Shown in pieces: positions 14,866-20,362 of a DNA stretch of 20,362 bases. The DNA is taken from the NCBI GenBank assembly GCA_028820035.1, contig JAPPKI010000419.1, positions 1 to 20,362 on the forward strand, in the 5' to 3' direction. The DNA is from a bacterium (lineage in GTDB: Bacteria > Actinomycetota > Acidimicrobiia > Acidimicrobiales > Bin134). How positions within the stretch are numbered: the stretch's first letter is position 1; every line of letters starts with the position of its first letter. The notes beneath the pieces are model-generated. The model searched no databases. It saw nothing but the letters and a program-made list of their open reading frames with translations, and had not been told where the DNA came from. The position numbers were made by a program, and so were the translations under genes.

Positions 14866-15891
14866 ATGGTTCTACCTGTGTTGGCTCCCTTGAGGAAAAC
14901 CTCATCGCTTGCAAGGAAGCTGGCTGCGGGGACACTGGCTATTGCCGTGATCGCCTATGGATTGCTGTACGTTCCGCCAGCCGCCGCGGATCCGGACTCT
15001 TCCGGCGAGACACAGTCTGCCAATGCACCGCTGTTCGAGGAGAAAGCGAGGCTGAACAAGCTGATCTCAGAACAATCGGTGTTGATAAGCGACTATCGCT
15101 GCCGGTTCAATGTAGACATCCAATACGTGCCTGGAGGATGCCGGGACGGACAGCCTGCCTACCCAGAGTGGACTTCATTCACATTCATCGGGTCTTACAG
15201 AAATATGGATCTGATGAAACTTGAAGATCTTGTGACCGCGCAAGAAGCGCTGTTGAATGCCTACCGCTGCCGGTTCCGCGTCGACATGGATGCCGTTCCC
15301 GGGGGATGCGGCCAAACCGACGAAACCGACGACAGTGATGATGGCGACGACCCCGGCGACACCGAGGACACCGGCGACACCGAGGACACCGGCGACATCG
15401 GCGATTCAGTGCCTCAAGACGGCTGGAATCCTTTCGACGGCTTCGAATTCAACCATCCTGGCCTGGACAGACCTCGACAGGTAGGTGTTTTCACCGAATC
15501 GATCACAGGAACTTCGCTGTCTGAGGGGACCAGAGCCGAGTTGCGAGTGGCCTGCTTTTACTTTGACGGTGAAGCGGAAGGGACGCTCAGGGCCTACATC
15601 AACTGGAATACGTTCGTCACGTCACGAATAGGGATTTACGACTTGGCACTGGAATTTTCCGGTGGTCAGAGCACGACGTTCGACGCGGTCAACAGCACCA
15701 TCAATGAGGCCTCCGTTCTGTTCGGTGCGGAAAACTCTGCCCGGTTTGTCCAGTCGATCGTCGACTCGGACGGAGAGACCGTTACGGCATCTGTCTTCAT
15801 TCCCTTCGGCGGATGGACAATCTCGGCAACGTTCGATCTGAGCGAGTCGGCTACCGCTATCCAGCCAACCATCGATAGATGTCAGGGGTAA
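14866..15891 (+). CDS. exported protein with two Cys-containing YRCRF repeats and an acidic linker, function unknown
   Basis: No family is recognised. The 341-residue product begins with a basic stretch and a hydrophobic segment (about 18-36) ending VPPAAA before DPDSS, a good Sec signal peptide with cleavage near residue 41. Two 30-residue repeats follow at 63-92 and 119-148, each a helix-like start, then YRCRFxVDxxxVPGGC with two Cys that could form a disulfide (79/92 and 135/148). A very acidic linker (151-181) contains TEDTGD twice. The remaining 160 residues are beta-rich with Cys230 and Cys339. The ATG at 14866 has GGAGG nine bases upstream and another directly abutting it; the frame upstream is only antisense to glmS. 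The gene is visibly less GC-rich than its neighbours and its last ten bases overlap the convergent glmM end. It is probably a lineage-specific secreted or surface protein. Confidence 0.85.
   Translation: MVLPVLAPLRKTSSLARKLAAGTLAIAVIAYGLLYVPPAAADPDSSGETQSANAPLFEEKARLNKLISEQSVLISDYRCRFNVDIQYVPGGCRDGQPAYPEWTSFTFIGSYRNMDLMKLEDLVTAQEALLNAYRCRFRVDMDAVPGGCGQTDETDDSDDGDDPGDTEDTGDTEDTGDIGDSVPQDGWNPFDGFEFNHPGLDRPRQVGVFTESITGTSLSEGTRAELRVACFYFDGEAEGTLRAYINWNTFVTSRIGIYDLALEFSGGQSTTFDAVNSTINEASVLFGAENSARFVQSIVDSDGETVTASVFIPFGGWTISATFDLSESATAIQPTIDRCQG
15361..15396 (+). repeat. two tandem 18-bp units encoding TEDTGD
   Basis: The unit accgaggacaccggcgac occurs twice without change, at 15361-15378 and 15379-15396, followed by a shortened, altered copy. 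It lies in the acidic linker of the exported protein and is a likely site for length variation by slippage. Confidence 0.93.
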
Positions 15892-17207
15892 GTGGTCCAG
15901 TGTTGGCTAGCGGCAGCCAGTTCATGGGCGATGGAGTCGGCGGTTTCGACGGTCTCGGCTTCCACCATGATTCGGATGACGGGCTCGGTTCCGGAGGGGC
16001 GAACTAAGACTCGGCCGCGGGAACCAAGGATCTTCTCAGCATCAGCCACGGCGGCCGACATGCGGTCAGAGTCGATGGAGCCGGGGTTGATGGGTACGTT
16101 GTGGAGCACTTGGGGCATCTTGGTCATGGCTTCGGCGGCTAGGTCGTGCAAGGGCATTTCTCGGCGGGCAACAACGTCGAGGAGCTGCAAGGCGGTGACC
16201 AGGCCGTCGCCGGTGGTGGCCAAGGAGGGGAAGATCACATGGCCCGATTGCTCGCCGCCCAGCCCCCAGTCGCCCTCTTGGAGCGCGGCCCACACGTGGC
16301 GGTCGCCCACCGGTGTGGTCGCCACGTGAATGCCCCGCTGGGCCATGGCTCGGTGAAAGCCCAAGTTCGTCATCACCGTAACCACCACGGTGTTGCCGGG
16401 GAGCTGACCCCGTTGATGGCGGTCGGCCGCGCAGATGGCGATGATCTGATCGCCGTCGACGAGTTTGCCGGTGTGGTCCACGGCCAGCACTCGGTCGGCA
16501 TCACCGTCGAAAGTGAGCCCCAAGTCGGCATTCTGCTCGCGAACGGCCTGGACGACTGCCTGGGGATGGGTAGAGCCGCAGTGGCGATTGATGTTTCGGC
16601 CATCGGGCTCAGCATTGATCACGGTGACGGTCACATTGTGCGCTTGGAGTGGGCCGGGAAGGACGGCAGTGGCTGACCCGTGGGCCGCGTCCACCACAAC
16701 GTGGAGGTTGCGTCCGTCGAAGTGAGCGGTGCTGGCTACCGCGTCCTGGTACTTCTGCAACAGCCCCGATCCATCGGAAGTTCGTTGGGGAGCGCCAATA
16801 ATGGACACCGCGCTGCGGTTGGCATCATCCAAAGCCGACTCCAGTGCGGCCTGGATTTTGTCGTCCAGCTTTCGGCCACCGGGGCTGAATAGCTTGACGC
16901 CGTTGTCTGACCATGGGTTGTGCGATGCCGAGACCATCGCGCCTGGGGTGTGGTCGTGAGCTGCGGCCCAGGCCACCGCCGGAGTGGGAGCCACCCCCAT
17001 ATCAACAGTGGAAACTCCGACTGCGCTGAAGCCAGCGGCTAAGGCGGCGGCAAAATCGGGGCTGGATTCCCGAGTGTCGCGCCCGATGACCACGGGAGTT
17101 GAGGGGTTGAGAACTTCAGCAGCCGCTTGGGCCAGCGCGATGACGTCGTCGGGAAGGAGCTCTTTGTAGGCTCGACCACGAATCCCGTCGGTTCCAAAGC
17201 GCAGCAT
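15882..17207 (-). CDS. glmM: phosphoglucosamine mutase
   Basis: GlmM converts glucosamine-6-phosphate to glucosamine-1-phosphate, the step after GlmS on the way to UDP-GlcNAc. The 441-residue product begins MLRFGTDGIRGRA and has the active-site serine loop SASHNP (93-98, Ser95 phosphorylated), the Mg-binding TFDGDADR (232-239), the sugar-binding GGEQSGHVIF, and the phosphate-binding VRPSGTEPVIRIMVE near the C-terminus. Length and motifs are normal. The ATG at 17207 gives the family N-terminus. It follows rpsI after 31 bases, as in many actinobacteria, and is separated from glmS only by the plus-strand exported-protein gene, with which its 3' end overlaps by ten bases. Confidence 0.97.
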   Translation of the reverse strand: MLRFGTDGIRGRAYKELLPDDVIALAQAAAEVLNPSTPVVIGRDTRESSPDFAAALAAGFSAVGVSTVDMGVAPTPAVAWAAAHDHTPGAMVSASHNPWSDNGVKLFSPGGRKLDDKIQAALESALDDANRSAVSIIGAPQRTSDGSGLLQKYQDAVASTAHFDGRNLHVVVDAAHGSATAVLPGPLQAHNVTVTVINAEPDGRNINRHCGSTHPQAVVQAVREQNADLGLTFDGDADRVLAVDHTGKLVDGDQIIAICAADRHQRGQLPGNTVVVTVMTNLGFHRAMAQRGIHVATTPVGDRHVWAALQEGDWGLGGEQSGHVIFPSLATTGDGLVTALQLLDVVARREMPLHDLAAEAMTKMPQVLHNVPINPGSIDSDRMSAAVADAEKILGSRGRVLVRPSGTEPVIRIMVEAETVETADSIAHELAAASQHWTTYP

Positions 17208-17238
17208 TGAACTCAGCCCCTGGCCGCGGGGATCCGGC

Positions 17239-17631
17239 CTAGCGCTTGGAGTACTGAGGTGCCTTGCGGGCCTTCTTCAGGCCGTACTTCTTGGATTCCT
17301 TCTTGCGGTCGTCACGGGTCAGGAATCCCGCCTGCTTGAGGGTTTCCCGCAACTCGGGGTCGAGTGCAACCAAACCCCGTGCGATACCCAGTCGCAAAGC
17401 TCCGGCCTGCCCGTTGGCCCCGCCTCCGTGCATGTTTACGTCGATGTCGTAAACCTCGGCGGTGTTGGTGAGCCGGAGAGGCTCCATGAATGCCATCCGG
17501 TGACTTCGGGAGGGGAAGTAGTCTTCGGCTTGGCGGCCGTTGACGGTCACTTGGCCAGTGCCGTGGCGGAATCCGACCCGGGCCACAGCCCGCTTGCGTC
17601 GTCCGGTGGCCTGTGTCAAAGGAACGGACAT
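17239..17631 (-). CDS. rpsI: 30S ribosomal protein S9 (uS9)
   Basis: S9 binds the head of the 30S subunit, and its C-terminal tail reaches the P-site tRNA. The 130-residue product shows TGRRKRAVARVGF, GQVTVNGR..EDYFP, HGGGANGQAGALRLGIARGL, GFLTRDDRKKESKKYG and the invariant ending KKARKAPQYSKR. The ATG at 17631 is preferred because GGAG is seven bases upstream; a GTG one codon earlier is the alternative. The start overlaps the rplM stop (TGATG), so the two are translationally coupled. The protein lacks the long N-terminal extension seen in mycobacterial S9. Confidence 0.97.
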   Translation of the reverse strand: MSVPLTQATGRRKRAVARVGFRHGTGQVTVNGRQAEDYFPSRSHRMAFMEPLRLTNTAEVYDIDVNMHGGGANGQAGALRLGIARGLVALDPELRETLKQAGFLTRDDRKKESKKYGLKKARKAPQYSKR

Positions 17632-18089
17632 CACGAGTCTCCGATGTGGGATCGGGCCCCGGCGATCTCCAAGGGCAGGGGCTTCTGAGCTTCATGGGGA
17701 TGGGCCGGACCGGCGTACACCTTGAGCTTGCGGAGCATTTGGCGGCCCAAGCGGTTCTTGGGGAGCATCCCCTTCACCGTGCGGCGCACGGTCTCGGCGG
17801 GCTGGGTTTCCAGCAGATGCCCATAGGTGGTTTGGTGCAGACCACCGGGATAGCCGGAATGACGGTACACCTGCTTGTCGGTGGCCTTGTTGCCGGTGAG
17901 CACCACCTTGTCGGCGTTTACGATGATCACGTGGTCGCCGGTATCGAGATGGGGCGTGAACTCTGGCTTGTGCTTGCCCCTCAGCACGCGGGCCACTTCG
18001 GTGGCCATGCGGCCGAGGACGAGGCCCTCGGCGTCGACAACATGCCACGCGCGTTCAATGTCCTTGGTTTTCGGAGAGTAAGTGGGCAT
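17631..18089 (-). CDS. rplM: 50S ribosomal protein L13 (uL13)
   Basis: L13 is an early-assembly protein of the large subunit. The 152-residue product begins [20 protein letters not shown] and contains [52 protein letters not shown] and [29 protein letters not shown]. Length is normal. The ATG at 18089 is preceded by GAAGGAAAG, a good ribosome-binding site. It forms the standard rplM-rpsI pair. The 93-base gap to truA (18090-18182) may hold the rplM promoter, but no clear elements were recognised. Confidence 0.97.
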   Translation of the reverse strand: MPTYSPKTKDIERAWHVVDAEGLVLGRMATEVARVLRGKHKPEFTPHLDTGDHVIIVNADKVVLTGNKATDKQVYRHSGYPGGLHQTTYGHLLETQPAETVRRTVKGMLPKNRLGRQMLRKLKVYAGPAHPHEAQKPLPLEIAGARSHIGDS

Positions 18090-18182
18090 CGGCTTTCCTT
18101 CAGACGCGATACCGGGAGAAGCAATGATACGGCCCTAACCAGTGAAGTGACAACTGCCCCAACGAGTGCCTCGCCAAAGGAT

Positions 18183-18932
18183 TCACGAGTAGGAAACCGA
18201 CCAGAGGCAAAGGCCATGAGGTGGGGCCAAATTGGGTACGCCGGAGCGGTCTTTGGCCGCCAAGATGGCGGCCATGGCCTCGGGAGAACGGCGGTCGGCG
18301 CCGATGTCCACCAAGATCCCGGTAATGGAGCGGACCATCTGGTGGCAGAAGGAGGAGGCCTCGACCTCGAAGCGCAACAGGTCTTGATCGGCTCGTTGCC
18401 AACTCGCCCGATACACCACACGCACCCTGGACTTCTCCGTGCCGTCGGCGGTGTGCTGTCGGCGGCAAAACGAGGTGAAGTCGTGTTCGCCCACGATGGC
18501 AGCGGCAGCTGCGTTCATTTTGCCCACGTCCAGCGGGTGGGAAATGTGCCAGGCAGTGTCGGCCATGAACGGATCAGGCACCTCCCGATTCAGAATTGTG
18601 TAGTGGTAGGTGCGGCTGGTGGCATCGAATCGCGCATCGAAGCTATCGGGGGCGGTTTCTAGGGCGCGGACCACGATGGTCGGGCCCAGCATGCGGTTCA
18701 CCGCGGTGCGGACGCGAAGAAGGTCGGCATCGTCGGGGGCTTCGAAGCTCACCACCTGTTCCCACGCATGGACTCCGGTGTCGGTTCGGCCCGCGCACGT
18801 CAGATCAACGGTTTGGCGCAAGCACCGGGTGAGGGCTTCGGTGAGGTCGCCGCCTATCGTGCGGACCCCTTCGTTGACCGCGAATCCGTGGAATGACCCG
18901 CCGTTGTAGGCGACCGTCGCTCGAACCCGCAC
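18183..18932 (-). CDS. truA: tRNA pseudouridine synthase A
   Basis: TruA makes pseudouridine at positions 38-40 of the tRNA anticodon arm. The 249-residue product has VAYNGGSFHGFAVN near the N-terminus, the catalytic motif AGRTDTGVHAWEQVVSF with Asp51, FDARFDATSRTYHYTI (about 97-112), HDFTSFCR and the C-terminal FCHQMVRSITGILVDIG followed by GLCLWSVSY. Start is a GTG at 18932; no ATG gives a full-length protein, and the resulting N-terminus (MRVRATVAYNG) matches the family. It lies 15 bases after rplQ, the usual rpoA-rplQ-truA order. Family members often have FxGFQxQ where this protein has FHGFAVN, a modest variation. Confidence 0.95.
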   Translation of the reverse strand: MRVRATVAYNGGSFHGFAVNEGVRTIGGDLTEALTRCLRQTVDLTCAGRTDTGVHAWEQVVSFEAPDDADLLRVRTAVNRMLGPTIVVRALETAPDSFDARFDATSRTYHYTILNREVPDPFMADTAWHISHPLDVGKMNAAAAAIVGEHDFTSFCRRQHTADGTEKSRVRVVYRASWQRADQDLLRFEVEASSFCHQMVRSITGILVDIGADRRSPEAMAAILAAKDRSGVPNLAPPHGLCLWSVSYS

Positions 18933-18947
18933 GGCCGCTTGGTGCGG

Positions 18948-19301
18948 TTAGACCAGCTCGATGCGGGCCATGGGGGCGTTGTCGCCGTGGCGGGGTCCCA
19001 GCTTCAAGATGCGGGTGTAGCCACCGGGCCGGTTGGCGTAGCGAGGGCCGATGTCCACCATCAGCTTGTCGGTGATCTCAGCGTCGCCCAGCTGGGCCAA
19101 GATCTGGCGGTGGTTGTGCCGCCCGCCCTTTTTGGCCTTGGTGATCAGTTTTTCGGCCACCGGGCGCATGGCCTTGGCCTTGGCTTCGGTGGTGGTGATG
19201 CCCTCAGCGGCGATCAGGGACGCGACGAGGTTGGCCATCATCAGCTTTTGATGTTGTGAGCTTCCGCCGAAGCGGCGTCCTTTGCGTGGTCGTCCAGGCA
19301 T
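18948..19301 (-). CDS. rplQ: 50S ribosomal protein L17 (bL17)
   Basis: L17 is a bacterial-specific large-subunit protein near the exit tunnel. The 117-residue product begins [20 protein letters not shown] and contains [25 protein letters not shown] and the ending [27 protein letters not shown], all diagnostic. AGGAAGC precedes the ATG at 19301. It starts 14 bases after the rpoA stop, so both belong to one operon. Confidence 0.97.
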   Translation of the reverse strand: MPGRPRKGRRFGGSSQHQKLMMANLVASLIAAEGITTTEAKAKAMRPVAEKLITKAKKGGRHNHRQILAQLGDAEITDKLMVDIGPRYANRPGGYTRILKLGPRHGDNAPMARIELV

Positions 19302-19315
19302 GGCGCTTCCTGCTT

Positions 19316-20257
19316 CTACGAGCGGGGTCCGGCCAGGGCGAGGCCTCGCTCGTCGAGCTTCTCGTTTACCTCGTCCAGCGACTTCTGGCCAAAGTTGGTG
19401 ATGGCCAGCAACTCGTCCTCGGTGCGGGCCAGCAATTCGCCGATCATGTTGATCTGCGCTCGCTTGAGGCAGTTGCGGGGCCGCTCGGAAAGCTCCAGGT
19501 CTTCGATGGGCAGATCCAAATCAGGAGCACCGGCCGGGGCACTCCCCGCTTCGGCCATGCTCAGACCCTGGGGCTCGTCGCTCATCTCTTCCACCAACTG
19601 CACGAGGGTCCGCAGCGTGGCACCGGCGGAGGCCAGCGCTTCCTGGGGGGTGATGGAGCTGTCGGTCTCGATATCCAGCACCAGGCGGTCGAACTCAGTG
19701 GACTGCTCCACCCGGGTGGGCTCGACGTTGTAGGCAACTCGACGCACGGGAGAGAAGATGGAGTCAATGGGGATTACGCCGATGGTGGAGTCCACTTTGT
19801 TGGTCTCTGCTGACACGTAGCCCCGACCCTTGGAAACCGTGATGTCCATGGCCAAGCGCGCCTTGTCGTTCAGCCGGGCGATGACCAAATCGGGATTGAG
19901 CACCTCCACGTCGGGGTTGACCGCCAAGCTCGCGCCGGTGACCTCGCCGGGCCCTCGCTGGTCGATGCGAAGCTCAACTGCGTCCTCGCTGTGGCAGCGC
20001 AAGACGAGATCCTTCAAGTTCAAGATGATGTCGGTCACGTCTTCGGCCACGCCGGTGATCGTGTCGAATTCGTGAAGCGCGTCGTCGAAGCGAACTCGAA
20101 TCACCGCAGCACCTGGAATTGAAGACAGCAGGGCTCGGCGCAGAGAGTTTCCGAGGGTGTGTCCGAAGCCAGGCTCCAGGGGGCCAACGGCGAACTTCTG
20201 GCGGTTGTCTTCGAGCTCGGTAACCGACTCGACGGTGGGTCGTTGCATTACCAGCAT
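19316..20257 (-). CDS. rpoA: DNA-directed RNA polymerase subunit alpha
   Basis: The alpha subunit dimerises to start RNA polymerase assembly; its C-terminal domain contacts activators and UP elements. The 313-residue product begins [10 protein letters not shown] and shows [24 protein letters not shown] in the N-terminal domain, [19 protein letters not shown] and [18 protein letters not shown]. The C-terminal domain (about 245-305) has [39 protein letters not shown]; the Arg two residues before NCLK matches E. coli Arg265, which contacts DNA. It is shorter than mycobacterial alpha because the acidic C-terminal tail is absent. GGGAG lies upstream of the ATG at 20257. The 77-base gap to rpsD (20258-20334) includes a minus-strand TTGACC but no matching -10 was found. 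Confidence 0.98.
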   Translation of the reverse strand: MLVMQRPTVESVTELEDNRQKFAVGPLEPGFGHTLGNSLRRALLSSIPGAAVIRVRFDDALHEFDTITGVAEDVTDIILNLKDLVLRCHSEDAVELRIDQRGPGEVTGASLAVNPDVEVLNPDLVIARLNDKARLAMDITVSKGRGYVSAETNKVDSTIGVIPIDSIFSPVRRVAYNVEPTRVEQSTEFDRLVLDIETDSSITPQEALASAGATLRTLVQLVEEMSDEPQGLSMAEAGSAPAGAPDLDLPIEDLELSERPRNCLKRAQINMIGELLARTEDELLAITNFGQKSLDEVNEKLDERGLALAGPRS

Positions 20258-20334
20258 GATCCAGCTCCCTCAGTTCTTGAGTTTGAAATGGTGATGGTCA
20301 ACTTTGTCTTCAGATCGTGTTGCTTGACGGCGGT

Positions 20335-20362
20335 CTACTTGCTGTAGAGCTCGACGATGAGC
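20335..20362 (-). CDS. rpsD: 30S ribosomal protein S4 (uS4), last codons only (runs off the right edge)
   Basis: The minus strand at the right edge reads LIVELYSK and then TAG. This is the conserved C-terminus of bacterial S4, and rpsD directly precedes rpoA in many actinobacteria and other bacteria. Only nine codons including the stop are present, so the assignment rests on this short match plus gene order. Confidence 0.85.

Noticed and set aside
14759..14935. N-terminal extension of the GlmS-type protein by 59 residues
   Set aside because: GlmS needs the Cys after the initiator Met at the N-terminus, and the extension is antisense to the signal peptide of the divergent exported protein.
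15340..15405. Possible CRISPR or minisatellite array
   Set aside because: There are only two exact 18-bp units in frame within a coding sequence, with no spacers; it is a protein linker repeat.
17631..18662. Plus-strand open frame of 349 codons across rplM and truA
   Set aside because: It is antisense to two secure genes and shows no family features.

Overview
The window looks like a chromosomal segment of a GC-rich actinobacterium, most probably from the class Acidimicrobiia or a relative. This rests on gene order and on protein sequence read by eye. The minus strand carries rpsD-rpoA-rplQ-truA, rplM-rpsI-glmM, glmS-nnr-alr, and udg-tsaE-tsaB-rimI-tsaD-groES-groL, an order resembling the block known from Mycobacterium and Streptomyces. 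No database search could be run, so the taxonomic placement is inference.

Layout on the minus strand, in transcription order from the right edge: the last codons of rpsD, then rpoA, rplQ, truA, rplM, rpsI and glmM; then an unusually large GlmS-type protein of 1158 residues, a bifunctional NAD(P)HX repair enzyme, and alanine racemase; then a family 4 uracil-DNA glycosylase, tsaE, tsaB, rimI and tsaD, where successive genes from tsaE to tsaD overlap by a few bases; then, behind a perfect CIRCE operator, groES and the first 162 codons of groL, which leaves the window. These genes serve transcription, ribosome assembly, tRNA modification (t6A, pseudouridine), cell-wall precursor synthesis (GlmS, GlmM, Alr), metabolite repair and protein folding.

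Two plus-strand insertions break this block. The first (about 4484-8672) holds two tandem membrane proteins of the ERG4/ERG24 sterol reductase family, a P1-type (DmpA-like) self-processing peptidase and a short-chain dehydrogenase. The pair of reductases plus an SDR suggests a small steroid or isoprenoid-lipid modification cassette, which is unusual for an actinobacterium; this is inference. The second (14866-15891) is a single exported protein with two copies of a Cys-containing motif, an acidic repeat linker and an unrecognised C-terminal domain, sitting between glmM and glmS.

The points most worth a second look are the tandem sterol reductases, the expanded GlmS in which the catalytic residues survive despite several large insertions, the two in-frame duplications inside rimI, and the exported repeat protein. 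No tRNA, rRNA, CRISPR array, transposase or phage gene was seen. No gene-free stretch exceeds about 155 bases.
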